From Thermomicrobiales bacterium (GTDB taxonomy: Bacteria > Chloroflexota > Chloroflexia > Thermomicrobiales > UBA6265), in the NCBI GenBank assembly GCA_020432165.1, contig JAGQGU010000017.1, forward strand, positions 1 through 49,385: a DNA stretch of 49,385 nucleotides. The letters are read 5' to 3'. Of this stretch, positions 24,439 to 33,152 are shown one piece after another. A program made the translations under genes and the position numbers. How positions within the stretch are numbered: the stretch's first letter is position 1; every line of letters begins with the position of its first letter. The notes under the pieces are model-generated. The model made no database searches, was not told the DNA's origin, and worked only from the letters and a program-made list of their open reading frames with translations.

Positions 24439-24861
24439 TTGGCTAAGAAGATTCGCGGCTATGTGAAGCTGCAGCTGCCGGCAGGCAAGGCTACGCCGGC
24501 ACCGCCGGTTGGTCCGGCCCTCGGTCAGCACGGTGTGCCGCTGATGCAGTTCGTTAAGGAATATAACGAGCGCACCCAGCAGCAGGCCGGTCAGATCATT
24601 CCGGTGGTTATCACCGTGTATGAAGATCGCTCGTTCACCTTTGTCACCAAGACCCCTCCGGCGGCAGATCTGCTTCGCCAGGCTGCTGGCCTGAGCAAGG
24701 GCAGTGCCAATCCGAAGGTGAAGGTAGGCAAGGTCACGACCGATCAGGTGAAGGAAATCGCCGAGCTGAAGCTGAAGGACCTGAATGCGATCGACCTCGA
24801 TGGCGCGATCAAGCAGGTCGAAGGCACCGCTCGCAGCATGGGAATTGATGTCGTCGCTTAA
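24439..24861 (+). CDS. rplK: 50S ribosomal protein L11
   Basis: This 140-residue L11 is full length. The N-terminal domain has [21 protein letters not shown], the methylated and thiostrepton-related region (shown to its end). The C-terminal RNA-binding domain runs from [14 protein letters not shown] to RSMGIDVV. It forms the GTPase-associated centre with 23S rRNA. The initiation codon is TTG, with AAAGGG upstream. It is followed by rplA. Confidence 0.97.
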   Translation: MAKKIRGYVKLQLPAGKATPAPPVGPALGQHGVPLMQFVKEYNERTQQQAGQIIPVVITVYEDRSFTFVTKTPPAADLLRQAAGLSKGSANPKVKVGKVTTDQVKEIAELKLKDLNAIDLDGAIKQVEGTARSMGIDVVA

Positions 24862-24926
24862 GTGACATTATTCGAAATCGAGTGGGAGAGGGGATGACCC
24901 CTCGCGAGAACCACAGGAGGTAATCA

Positions 24927-25640
24927 ATGGGTAAGAAGTCTCTGGAGGCGGCCAAGCTCGTAGATCGCGATCGATTGTACACGGTCGAGGAAGCGGCAGA
25001 GCTGGTCAAGAAAGCGGCCTTTGCGAATTTCGACGAGAGCATCGAACTGCATGCCCGTCTTGGTATTGACCCCCGTCAGGCGGATCAGGCCATTCGCTCG
25101 TCCGTGGTTCTCCCCCACGGATCCGGCCGCACCGTGCGCGTGCTGGTCTTTGCCAGTGGCGAGGCCGAGCGCGTCGCGTTGGACGCTGGTGCCGATTACG
25201 CTGGCTCTGATGAGCTGGTGCAGAAGATCAATGGCGGCTGGCTCGAGTTCGATGCCACCATCGCCATGGCCGATCAGATGGGCAAGGTCGGTGGTTTGGG
25301 TCGTGTGCTTGGTCGCCGTGGCCTCATGCCGAACCCGCGCTCTGGCACCGTGGTTCGCGAGGTCTCTGATCTTCCGAATGTGATCCGCGAGCTCAAGGGT
25401 GGTCGTGTGGAGTTCCGCAACGATCGCACCGGTAACCTGCACCTCACCATCGGTCGCAAGAGCTTCGATGAGAAGCAGATCACCGATAATGTCCTGGCCG
25501 TCGTCGATGCCATCAATCGCGTCAAGCCGTCTGGACTCAAGGGTGTCTATTGCCGTACACTCTCCATCGCGTCCACCATGGGTCCTGGTATCCATCTGGA
25601 CGTGAACGACGCATTTGCCAAGGCGAATAGCGTCAGCTAG
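24927..25640 (+). CDS. rplA: 50S ribosomal protein L1
   Basis: This 237-residue L1 forms the L1 stalk and can repress its own operon. Family blocks include MGKKSLEAAKLVDRDRLY, GRGLMPNPRSGTV-like sequence (here RRGLMPNPRSGTVV) and TMGPGIHLDV near the end. ATG follows AGGAGGTAATCA, a strong ribosome-binding site. It ends before the L10 leader region. Confidence 0.97.
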   Translation: MGKKSLEAAKLVDRDRLYTVEEAAELVKKAAFANFDESIELHARLGIDPRQADQAIRSSVVLPHGSGRTVRVLVFASGEAERVALDAGADYAGSDELVQKINGGWLEFDATIAMADQMGKVGGLGRVLGRRGLMPNPRSGTVVREVSDLPNVIRELKGGRVEFRNDRTGNLHLTIGRKSFDEKQITDNVLAVVDAINRVKPSGLKGVYCRTLSIASTMGPGIHLDVNDAFAKANSVS

Positions 25641-25663
25641 GTTCGAACCAACCGAAAACTTTC

Positions 25664-25776
25664 TGGCCGCAGACAGTCGGTGTGAGTGATCACTTAATTC
25701 CCGACCGAGGCTCAGGTACATGCACATTCACCTCTGTGAATCGCGCCCTGGGCTGCCACTGGCCCAGGGCGTTTTT
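25664..25776 (+). ncRNA. L10 leader (rplJL autoregulatory RNA) with intrinsic terminator
   Basis: The rplA-rplJ spacer carries the conserved L10-leader blocks GCAGACAGTCGGTG and CTTAATTCCCGACCGAGG, which bind the L10-(L12)4 complex in other bacteria. It is followed by a 10-bp hairpin CGCCCTGGGC / GCCCAGGGCG (25744-25771) and TTTTT (25772-25776), an attenuator-type terminator before rplJ. Excess L10 would favour termination; that last step is inference from other bacteria. Confidence 0.85.
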
Positions 25777-25833
25777 CGTGAGGCTACGGGAGAGAATCCC
25801 GGAAAAATCTGAAACAGGGAGGAGGTGAATAAC

Positions 25834-26364
25834 ATGCCAACACCACGAAAGAGTAACGAAATCGACATGCTGCAGAAGCAGTTTGAAGAGAGCCAAATGG
25901 TGATTCTCACGGATTACCGTGGTCTCTCCGTGGCGCAGATGCAGGATTTCCGTGGCAAGCTTCGCGCAAGCGAGGGCGAGTTCCGGGTATCCAAGAACAC
26001 ACTCGTGCGTATCGCCGCCGAGCGCGCTGGCGTGGAAGGTCTCGAGGGATTCCTCGAAGGTCCAACCGCGGTAGTCTTCGCCAAGGGTGATGTCGCCGGT
26101 ACTGCCAAGGCAGTCTCCGATTTCGCTCGTACCTCGCGTATCTTGCAGGTGAAGGCGGGCGTCATGGACGGCCGTGTTCTCAATGCAACGGACGTTGAGG
26201 CAATTTCGAACCTGCCGACTCGCGACGAGCTTCTGGCGAAGCTTGTGGGTATGCTTGCATCCCCGATGGCCCGTACGGTGGGTGTTCTCAGCGGTCCGAG
26301 TCGATCGGTGGCCTATCTGGTCAACGCTCGCCTGGAGCAGCTGGGTGGAAACGCAGCCGACTAA
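25834..26364 (+). CDS. rplJ: 50S ribosomal protein L10
   Basis: This 176-residue L10 anchors L7/L12 dimers at the base of the stalk. Typical blocks are LTDYRGLSVAQMQDFRGKLR, VSKNTLVRIAAE and GPTAVVF. The C-terminal helix that binds L12 ends the protein. The start at 25834 follows GGAGGTG 6 nt upstream; the GTG at 25825 would lie inside that site. It is preceded by the L10 leader and followed by rplL. Confidence 0.97.
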   Translation: MPTPRKSNEIDMLQKQFEESQMVILTDYRGLSVAQMQDFRGKLRASEGEFRVSKNTLVRIAAERAGVEGLEGFLEGPTAVVFAKGDVAGTAKAVSDFARTSRILQVKAGVMDGRVLNATDVEAISNLPTRDELLAKLVGMLASPMARTVGVLSGPSRSVAYLVNARLEQLGGNAAD

Positions 26365-26437
26365 CGGTTCCGCGTTCGCAACGTAGTCGTATCAATCAAT
26401 ACGCGGGCGTGTGATCCGCAAACAGGAGAATGCCGAA

Positions 26438-26821
26438 ATGGCCGATCAGAATCAGATCATCGAAACACTTGAAGGTTTGACCGTTCTTGAGCTCAACGAG
26501 CTCGTCAAGGCTCTCGAAGAGAAGTGGGGCGTTTCCGCTGCTGCTCCGGTCGCCGTGGCCGCTGCTGGCGGTGCCGCTGGTGGCGCTGCTGCCGCTGAAG
26601 AAGAAGAGAAGACCGAGTTCGATGTTGTGCTCACCGATGTTGGTGCCAACAAGATCCAGGTCATCAAGGTCGTGCGCGAGCTGACCAGCCTGGGCCTCAA
26701 GGAAGCCAAGGACCTGGTTGACGCTGCGCCGAAGGCCGTCAAGGAAGCCGTCACCAAGGACGAGGCCGATGCTGCCAAGGCCAAGCTCGAAGAGGCTGGC
26801 GCCAAGGTCGAGGTCAAGTAA
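26438..26821 (+). CDS. rplL: 50S ribosomal protein L7/L12
   Basis: This 127-residue L12 has the dimerisation domain ([20 protein letters not shown]), an Ala/Gly-rich hinge, and the factor-binding C-terminal domain ([38 protein letters not shown]). It recruits elongation factors to the ribosome. ATG at 26438 has AGGAG upstream. A perfect hairpin follows the stop. Confidence 0.98.
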   Translation: MADQNQIIETLEGLTVLELNELVKALEEKWGVSAAAPVAVAAAGGAAGGAAAAEEEEKTEFDVVLTDVGANKIQVIKVVRELTSLGLKEAKDLVDAAPKAVKEAVTKDEADAAKAKLEEAGAKVEVK

Positions 26822-26828
26822 TTCCTCA

Positions 26829-26858
26829 CGGGAAGGTAGTGGAAACGCTACCTTCCCG
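26829..26858 (+). terminator. Hairpin after rplL
   Basis: CGGGAAGGTAG (26829-26839) and CTACCTTCCCG (26848-26858) form a perfect 11-bp stem with an 8-nt loop, 7 nt after the rplL stop. There is no T-run, so it may end transcription or process the mRNA 3' end. Confidence 0.6.
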
Positions 26859-26870
26859 GCTGCTGCTCAA

Positions 26871-26899
26871 TTGTGAGGCACCCCTCAGTGCTTTATACT
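26871..26899 (+). promoter_or_regulatory. Promoter of tRNA-Pro
   Basis: TTGTGA (26871-26876), a 17-bp spacer and TATACT (26894-26899) lie 19 nt upstream of the mature tRNA 5' end. Confidence 0.7.
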
Positions 26900-26918
26900 G
26901 TGTTGGGCAGAGCAGCGA

Positions 26919-26995
<77 letters not shown>

Positions 26996-27096
26996 GTTTC
27001 TCCCGGCATGAGTGGCGATACGCCTCCATGCCGGATTCTTTTTCACTGACGTTTGTTCGGCTCGATGCAGAGTCCGATTCACAGGTGAGGCGCACA

Positions 27097-27741
27097 ATGA
27101 TGGGTGCACACGAATCAACTGCTCGCTGGCGGATCATCATCGCTGATGACGAGTCGCTCATCCGACTCGATTTGCGCGAGATGTTGACGCATCTTGGCTA
27201 CGATGTCATCGCTGAGGCCGGGGATGGTCGCTCCGCTGTTGAGCTGGCCAAGCGTATGCGTCCGGATCTACTCATCATGGATATCCAGATGCCCGATCTC
27301 GATGGCATCGCTGCCGCCGAGGAGCTCACGCGGGAGAAGGTCGCACCGGTAGTGCTGCTGACTGCCTATTCTGATCAGGGATTGGTGGAACGCGCGCGCG
27401 AAGCAGGTGTTGTTGGCTATGTTGTCAAGCCTTTCCGCGAAGCCGAGCTCATGCCAGTCATCGAACTAAGCCGTGCCCGCTTCGAGGAGTTCCGGACGCT
27501 GGAGCACGAGGTTGGTGGTCTGAAGGATGCGTTGGAGACGCGCAAGGTCGTCGAACGCGCCAAGGGTGTGCTTATGGAGGTCCATGGCATGCGGGAGAGC
27601 GAAGCCTTTCACCGCATTCGTAAGACCAGCATGGATGCGCGCAAGAGCATGAAGGAAGTCGCTGAAGCGATTCTGCTGGCGCACGAGATGGAGAGTAGTA
27701 TCTCCTCTGGCAACGGCCGAGACGAACAGCTGGAAGACTAG
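27097..27741 (+). CDS. ANTAR-domain response regulator
   Basis: This 214-residue protein has an N-terminal receiver domain and a C-terminal ANTAR RNA-binding domain. In the receiver, acidic residues are in [11 protein letters not shown], the phosphorylation site is Asp62 in [13 protein letters not shown], Thr89 is in LLTAYSD, and Lys111 is in VVKPF. The ANTAR domain is marked by [14 protein letters not shown] and [24 protein letters not shown] proteins prevent terminator formation in target mRNAs by binding paired hexaloop hairpins. No cognate histidine kinase lies adjacent. ATG at 27097 follows AGGTGAGG; an upstream extension of this frame would run through tRNA-Pro and is rejected. Confidence 0.9.
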   Translation: MMGAHESTARWRIIIADDESLIRLDLREMLTHLGYDVIAEAGDGRSAVELAKRMRPDLLIMDIQMPDLDGIAAAEELTREKVAPVVLLTAYSDQGLVERAREAGVVGYVVKPFREAELMPVIELSRARFEEFRTLEHEVGGLKDALETRKVVERAKGVLMEVHGMRESEAFHRIRKTSMDARKSMKEVAEAILLAHEMESSISSGNGRDEQLED

Positions 27742-27763
27742 ACAGAAATATTCGTAAAGAGAT

Positions 27764-27796
27764 AACCCGCCCTCGGTAGATACTGAGAGGCGGGTT
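27764..27796. terminator. Convergent hairpin terminator
   Basis: AACCCGCC-CTC and GAG-AGGCGGGTT can pair (one bulged A), between the ends of the convergent ANTAR regulator and CdaR-like genes. T-runs are weak on both strands. Confidence 0.55.
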
Positions 27797-27826
27797 CATC
27801 ATTTCCAGACTGCGTTGGTCTTGTAA

Positions 27827-29194
27827 CTATTGTTGGCGACGTCTGGTTCGTCCTGTCGCAGAATCCGGTGATAGGGCCATCGGTTCTTGATACTGCGAGC
27901 CACCTGCTGCCGGCGTGTTTTGCTCCTCTGGTGTGCCGCCTGGAAGCAGCGAGAGTGTCACCTCAATCGTTCCAGGTGTGACTCCTCTATTGGTAACACC
28001 GTTATCTGGCAACGCGACCACCGGCGTAAGCTCGTATGTGCCAGTCTCCAGGCTGCCAACATCCACAATCACCGAGATATCTTCTTCGGTCATTTGCGAG
28101 AGAACTGTGGTCGAACCCTGCAGGGTTACATCTACAGACTCCGGCACAATCGTGACCAAATAGCCATCTGGCACATTGATCGCTGTAACCGGCAAGCCCG
28201 AGAGTGTTTGCTCGGTGGCGGAACTATCCTGGATAGCGACGCGCACCTCCACTTGTCCGTCGATCGGATCGATCACAGTGACACCTTCAGGAAGTCCTAC
28301 AAGGCTCACCTTCTGGCTGACGGACTGCGATGCACCGGTGACATCCACAGGCTCGGTGTTCACGAAGAGGAGGCCAGCCAGCGCCTCTTCGGAGCCTTCC
28401 ACGGTGATGCTGTTCGGCAGCACCGCCCGACCCTGAATCACATAGCCATCGGCCGGTTGACCCTGCACATCCGCGATAACATTGATCACCTTGCCCCGGC
28501 TCTGAATCTCCACCTGGGTAACGATCTGGTTCGGCAGAATCGTGACTTCGCTCACGACCTGATCCTGGGCATCAATGGCATACGGCGTCAGCACCGCCGA
28601 GAAACTACCGGTTGGGTTACTAATCGTCACAGGTAGGATGACCGATGCGACGCGATCTACGGCGCTACTGGGGCCAGTGACGGTCACCTGTGAGAACGAT
28701 GGAGTGATGGTGGTAACCTCGCTCGTGGTTGATTCTTCTCCGGACAACTCAACCTGCAATGGGATCACTTTCGACGCCACCGCATCTACCTGAACCAGCA
28801 CGGTCTCGGGATCTGTTGTAATGCGCGCATCTGATTCAGGAGCATCTACGACGAGCGGAAGGCTATACTCCCCTGGCTCTGTGATTCTGGAGACATCCAC
28901 GCCAACAGAGAGAACACTGCGATTAATGTCCGCCAACTCGGAGGTTGGTCCTTCGACGATCACTTTTGCTCTCGGTAACGAGGTCACGATAACGAGATCG
29001 CTGCTGAGAGACGGCGTGGAGATGTCCATCTCGGCGTAGGTAACCGTCTTGATCGGATCGGTGGCCTGGGTCACCCAACCCCACGTCACGATCGCGAGGA
29101 GAAACGCCGTCAAGAGGCGAATGAAATGCGAGCGGCCGATGCGCGATTGTAGATTATCGACCGCATGAGCTGGTGCAGGAGTGGTATCTCTCAT
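27827..29194 (-). CDS. cdaR: CdaR-like YbbR-domain membrane protein
   Basis: This 455-residue protein has a single N-terminal membrane helix (FIRLLTAFLLAIVTWGWV) and several YbbR repeats facing outward. Each repeat has the pattern V-x-V-x-G-P/S with a following '-v-d-v-s' (for example KVIVEGPTSELADINR, VTVTGPSSAVDRVA, ITVEGSEEALAGL). CdaR regulates the diadenylate cyclase CdaA in Firmicutes. The ATG overlaps the stop of the upstream cyclase gene by four bases (ATGA), so the two proteins are probably made together and form a complex. The C-terminal tail is Arg-rich and Pro/Gln-rich. Confidence 0.9.
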   Translation of the reverse strand: MRDTTPAPAHAVDNLQSRIGRSHFIRLLTAFLLAIVTWGWVTQATDPIKTVTYAEMDISTPSLSSDLVIVTSLPRAKVIVEGPTSELADINRSVLSVGVDVSRITEPGEYSLPLVVDAPESDARITTDPETVLVQVDAVASKVIPLQVELSGEESTTSEVTTITPSFSQVTVTGPSSAVDRVASVILPVTISNPTGSFSAVLTPYAIDAQDQVVSEVTILPNQIVTQVEIQSRGKVINVIADVQGQPADGYVIQGRAVLPNSITVEGSEEALAGLLFVNTEPVDVTGASQSVSQKVSLVGLPEGVTVIDPIDGQVEVRVAIQDSSATEQTLSGLPVTAINVPDGYLVTIVPESVDVTLQGSTTVLSQMTEEDISVIVDVGSLETGTYELTPVVALPDNGVTNRGVTPGTIEVTLSLLPGGTPEEQNTPAAGGSQYQEPMALSPDSATGRTRRRQQ

Positions 29195-30093
29195 GGCGAT
29201 GGTGTCGATTCACGACGGGATCGTGGCGACGACTGTGATGGTTGGTTGAAGCTGAAGAAGCGACGAATCTTGCCCAGCATCCCGCCCTGATCGGCATCCG
29301 TTTCCGGGTGATCGATACGCAGGAGTGTACGCAACACGCGACGCAGGCGGTCCTGATCCAGATTGCGAATGAGTCGCCCGGAGTGCGCTACAGACATCTG
29401 TCCTGTCTCTTCAGAGACGATGACGGCGATGGCGTCGCTTTCCTCGGTGATGCCCACACCAGCACGATGACGCGTGCCCAGGCTACTGCTGGCCGAGATG
29501 TTATCTGTGAGCGGCAGCACCACGCTTGCGGCAAGGATGCGGTTTGATCCGATGACAACGGCGGCATCATGCAATGGTGAGTTCGGGAAGAAGATATTGA
29601 TAAGCAACTGCCGACTGATATCCGCATTGATAGCGACACCGCGGGAGACAAAGTCCTGCAGCACCGTTTCGCGCTCAATGACGATGAGAGCACCATAGCG
29701 CAGTCTGGAGAGCTGGTAGGCGGCGCGGACGACTTCGTCAATCATCGTCTCGATAGCCGTATCGTCCTGGCTGGGGAAGGGGCTTTTCAGCCACGATCCG
29801 GCATGGCCGAGTTGCTCGAACGCACGGCGGAGCTCCGGCTGGAAGATCACTGGAATCGCGACGACCAACGCTGGCCATACGGTGGCCAGAATCGCGTTCA
29901 ACGTCCGGAGTTGAAGTACCTCACCGGTAACCCAGAGGACGAGGAAGAGGAAGATGATACCGCGGATAACGCTAAGCGCACGCGTACCCTGAGCAACCCA
30001 CAGCACCCAGTAAAAGAGGATGGTGACTACCAGAATATCGACTATTGATCGGGGCTCCAGGAGCCGCTCCAGTACCCAACTGAAGTTCAGCAT
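29191..30093 (-). CDS. cdaA: CdaA-type diadenylate cyclase (DAA variant of the DGA motif)
   Basis: This 300-residue protein has three N-terminal membrane helices (from about 18 to 85) and a DAC domain. The domain makes cyclic di-AMP from two ATP. The RHR motif is intact at 208-210 (LGTRHRAGVGITEESDA). The DGA motif, usually LHDGA, reads LHDAAVVIG at 174-182, so the glycine is Ala177 (codon GCC). A diadenylate cyclase role is still likely from the family and the overlapping cdaR gene. ATG at 30093 is preferred over GTG at 30102; neither has a strong ribosome-binding site. Confidence 0.88.
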   Translation of the reverse strand: MLNFSWVLERLLEPRSIVDILVVTILFYWVLWVAQGTRALSVIRGIIFLFLVLWVTGEVLQLRTLNAILATVWPALVVAIPVIFQPELRRAFEQLGHAGSWLKSPFPSQDDTAIETMIDEVVRAAYQLSRLRYGALIVIERETVLQDFVSRGVAINADISRQLLINIFFPNSPLHDAAVVIGSNRILAASVVLPLTDNISASSSLGTRHRAGVGITEESDAIAVIVSEETGQMSVAHSGRLIRNLDQDRLRRVLRTLLRIDHPETDADQGGMLGKIRRFFSFNQPSQSSPRSRRESTPSP

Positions 30094-30274
30094 CCGGTGC
30101 ACACCGTGTCACGTGTGGCCGTCGCTCCGACGTTAATCGTGCTTCTCCTTATGAGTTTGGGACGATACGCACCTTAATAAAACCTCGCCACGCCTTTTGG
30201 TGGTTCAGTGCTGCGCGTCGACCGGAATCGTACACCCATATTCTACAACGATATGTGGTCAGATTCCGATGGAA

Positions 30275-31069
30275 TTATGGTCGTCTGTTCCCCGAACCCC
30301 GTCGTATGATGCGGGTCTCACCGGGACGACGATAGTCGGTAGCATCGATGTCGACATGCGTGCTCAGGCGATGATCAAGCATGCGGGACGCGATCCGATC
30401 ATCGATCTTGCGCAAATCCACATTTGTGGTGATCACCGTTGGTAGCCGTTCCACATAGCGATGGTTGATGATTTGATAGAGCTTCTCTTGCGCCCACGGT
30501 GTGGCATTCTCAGTGCCCAGGTCATCCAGAACCAAAAGCTGGGCGTTACGGATTTCCTCGAAGCGCGTATCGTACGCATCCTCGGAGTCCGGACCGAACG
30601 TTGAGCGGAGATGATCCATCAAGTCCGGCACCGCCGCGAAGTAGGCGTTCATACCTTGCTCAATGACGAAGTGGGCGATGGCGACTGCCAGATGTGTTTT
30701 CCCTACGCCTACCGGCCCGCTAAGGACCAGCCAACGCTGGGTTGGATCCTGGGCGAAGGTCATCGCTTCTTCATAGGCTCGTTGGGTGCCAGGTACGGTT
30801 TCGAAGTCCGCGAACGACGTCCCGGTGAACGCGCTCAGGTTGCTCAGTTTACGCAAATGTTCCAGCCGCTCCACGGCCTTCTGCTGTTTGCGGCAATCGC
30901 ATTCATAGACTTGCCCAAATCCAGGATGATCGACTGGTACGTCATAGCGAAGGAAGCCGCGATCACCACATTTCGGACAAACCGGTGGATCAATCTGTTC
31001 CTCCACGGGTTCATCGCTGTATTGCACAATGGCCGGGTGTGATTTCAGAAAATCGTTGAGTGGTTTCAT
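30275..31069 (-). CDS. DnaC/DnaI-like helicase loader ATPase
   Basis: This 264-residue AAA+ protein has an N-terminal zinc motif (Cys31, Cys34 in VCPKCGDRGF; Cys57, Cys59 in YECDCRKQ) as in DnaI. Walker A is GPVGVGKTH (about 118-126) and Walker B is LLVLDDLGTENAT. The arginine-rich sensor end is ASRMLDHRLSTHVDI. DnaI/DnaC proteins load the replicative helicase DnaB at origins. It is encoded 12 nt after a DnaD-like gene, which follows dnaB; this gives a full helicase-loading set. Related IstB ATPases accompany transposons, but no transposase is present here. Confidence 0.88.
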   Translation of the reverse strand: MKPLNDFLKSHPAIVQYSDEPVEEQIDPPVCPKCGDRGFLRYDVPVDHPGFGQVYECDCRKQQKAVERLEHLRKLSNLSAFTGTSFADFETVPGTQRAYEEAMTFAQDPTQRWLVLSGPVGVGKTHLAVAIAHFVIEQGMNAYFAAVPDLMDHLRSTFGPDSEDAYDTRFEEIRNAQLLVLDDLGTENATPWAQEKLYQIINHRYVERLPTVITTNVDLRKIDDRIASRMLDHRLSTHVDIDATDYRRPGETRIIRRGSGNRRP

Positions 31070-31081
31070 GATTGTGCTCGT

Positions 31082-31705
31082 CTAATTGCGCTCGGATCGG
31101 CCAGATTCTTTCCAGTTCTCCAGAATCCGCAGGATGTAGCGCCAGTTCCGTTTGTTATAGGATACCGCTTCTGCGATCGCATCCTCGATCCATTCTGCCG
31201 GATACTCGCTGGCTGCCAGGGTGATTTGATCGGCAATGATCGGAGTCAGTGGTCCGATATTCTGCTCATAAAGCCGAAAGGCGTTGGGTGGATCGATCGC
31301 AATCTGCGGAACGCGTTTGCCATCCCAAATAATCTGCGGGGGTGACATGGTGCCATTTTGCATGGCTTGCACCAGCGCGCGCGAATCCGGTGTATTCACG
31401 TAGTACCAGGCGCGATCACTTTGCTCGGTATGCGCCAGGACCCGCAGAAAAGTACTTCTGCCCACGGCGAGTTCCAATGCATCGAAGATGCGGCGATCGA
31501 GTGTGGCCGCCGGACCAGTTTGCTGCAGGGTTCGTCGTAACGGTGCGTCGCTGAGTATCGTCGCCTCCGCAATGGGGATCTCGTAACTACCAGCCTCGGC
31601 TGCCAGCCGAAAGAGCGCCAACGAGGCGTGTAATTCATCCGGACTGGAGATGACAGGAACGACCTCGCGCAGAAACGCGAGCGGGATGGGGATATTTGCA
31701 GGCAT
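31082..31705 (-). CDS. DnaD-domain primosome-like protein
   Basis: This 207-residue protein ends with a DnaD-like domain (FRLYEQNIGPLTPIIADQIT, EYPAEWIEDAIAEAVSYN, NWRYILRILENW). The N-terminal part is helical and may be a divergent winged helix (ALFRLAAEAGSYEIPIAEA). DnaD proteins help open and prime replication origins in Firmicutes. The ATG overlaps the dnaB stop by one base (TAATG), and the helicase loader follows after 12 nt. This gene order supports a role in replication initiation or restart. Confidence 0.8.
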   Translation of the reverse strand: MPANIPIPLAFLREVVPVISSPDELHASLALFRLAAEAGSYEIPIAEATILSDAPLRRTLQQTGPAATLDRRIFDALELAVGRSTFLRVLAHTEQSDRAWYYVNTPDSRALVQAMQNGTMSPPQIIWDGKRVPQIAIDPPNAFRLYEQNIGPLTPIIADQITLAASEYPAEWIEDAIAEAVSYNKRNWRYILRILENWKESGRSERN

Positions 31706-33039
31706 TATTCTTCGCCCACGCCGAAGGTGTTGTAATCCGAGAATTTGGCGAACCGTGGCTCGAAATGCAGCTTTACCGTCCTGACCGGACCATTACGATG
31801 CTTGGCAACAATGATCTCCGCCACATTCGGCTCGTTCGGGCTGTCGGTGTACCGATCCTCACGATAGATGAACATGACGATATCGGCGTCCTGCTCGATA
31901 GCACCGGATTCGCGGAGGTCGGAGAGCATAGGTCGGTGATCGGCACGTTGCTCCACCGCGCGACTAAGCTGGCTGAGGGCGATAACCGGAATATTCAGCT
32001 CACGCGCAATTCCCTTGAGGCCTCGCGAAATCTCGGAAACTTCATTGACACGGCTATCCTGTCGGCGTCCCTGCATTAGCTGGAGATAATCGACGATGAG
32101 CAGATCCAGTCCCTTTTCGGCCTGGAGCCGTCGTGCCTTGGAGCGAATGTCCATCACGGTCGCTGCGGAACCATCATCAATGTAAATAGGCGCTTCGCTC
32201 AGTCGGCCAAAGGCATTGCTTAGATTCGGGAGCTTGCTTTGGGGGAAGCGACGTAAGCGAAGATCGTGCGTATCGATACCCGTTTCCATCGAGAGCAGAC
32301 GGGAAACCAGCTGCTCTGCCGACATCTCCAGGCTGAAGATACCCACATTCTTGCGGTTCATGAGCGCTGCGCCATATGCGAAACCCAAAGCCAGACCAGA
32401 CTTACCCGTGCTTGGTCGGGCGGCGAGGATGATGAGATCGCTACGCTGGAAACCACCGGTTAGTTCATCGAGATCGTTGTAGCCGGTGGGAACACCAGTT
32501 TGTTCGGTGCGCTCATCGCTGAGGAGGGAGTCGAAGAGTTCTCCCAACACATCAGGCATGGAGCGGAAATCTCGCGTGCCCTTCTCGCTGGTGACGCCCC
32601 GCAACGCCACCTCAGCCATATCGATGGCTTCGACGGTCTCGAGCTCGTCCTGATAGCCAATACCAACGATTTTGGTACCGGCGTCAATGAGCCGCCGGCG
32701 CGTGGCCTGACGCTCAACTTCCTCGGCATAGAACTCCACGTGCACCGAGGTCGGCACACCTGCCGCCAGGGAAGCCAGATAGGTTGGTCCACCGACGTCG
32801 TCCAGCAGGCCATTGCTCTCCAGTTCAGTGGAAACAGTGACCAGATCGGCCGGCTCGCGACGATTGTAGAGATCGAGGATCGCCTGATAAATGGAGCTAT
32901 TCGCACCCGAATAGAAATCCTCAGGCTTCAGGTTGGCCGCGATTTTGATGACCGCATCGCGATCGATGAGCAAACTACCGAGTACCGACTGCTCGGCATC
33001 AAAACTATGCGGGGGTAAACGATCGAACGCGGAATCCAT
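31705..33039 (-). CDS. dnaB: Replicative DNA helicase DnaB
   Basis: This 444-residue hexameric helicase has the N-terminal helical domain (HSFDAEQSVLGSLLIDRDAV) and the RecA-like domain. Walker A is in ILAARPSTGKSGLALGFAYG (as LAARPSTGKS), Walker B is LLIVDYLQLM, and the arginine finger region is near SDLRESGAIEQDADIVMFIYR. It unwinds DNA at the fork. It is translationally coupled to the DnaD-like gene. rplI lies 113 nt upstream in the same direction, a common pairing. Confidence 0.96.
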   Translation of the reverse strand: MDSAFDRLPPHSFDAEQSVLGSLLIDRDAVIKIAANLKPEDFYSGANSSIYQAILDLYNRREPADLVTVSTELESNGLLDDVGGPTYLASLAAGVPTSVHVEFYAEEVERQATRRRLIDAGTKIVGIGYQDELETVEAIDMAEVALRGVTSEKGTRDFRSMPDVLGELFDSLLSDERTEQTGVPTGYNDLDELTGGFQRSDLIILAARPSTGKSGLALGFAYGAALMNRKNVGIFSLEMSAEQLVSRLLSMETGIDTHDLRLRRFPQSKLPNLSNAFGRLSEAPIYIDDGSAATVMDIRSKARRLQAEKGLDLLIVDYLQLMQGRRQDSRVNEVSEISRGLKGIARELNIPVIALSQLSRAVEQRADHRPMLSDLRESGAIEQDADIVMFIYREDRYTDSPNEPNVAEIIVAKHRNGPVRTVKLHFEPRFAKFSDYNTFGVGEE

Positions 33040-33092
33040 ACGGGGTCCTTAACGAGTCACACATTTGCACTCACTATTGTACGGGGAACGCA

Positions 33093-33123
33093 CAGGCCGG
33101 GGCACATGAAACACCCCGGCCTG
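33093..33123 (-). terminator. 10-bp hairpin in the rplI-dnaB spacer
   Basis: CAGGCCGGGG (33093-33102) and CCCCGGCCTG (33114-33123) form a perfect stem with an 11-nt loop, 30 nt after the rplI stop. There is no T-tract, so it may be a weak terminator or a processing site between rplI and dnaB. Confidence 0.5.
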
Positions 33124-33152
33124 CGAAATGTACTGTTAGGTGTCGGTAAGGA

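Noticed and set aside
30275-31069. IstB-type transposon ATPase
   Set aside because: No transposase or inverted repeats are nearby. The N-terminal zinc motif and linkage to dnaB and a DnaD-like gene fit a helicase loader.
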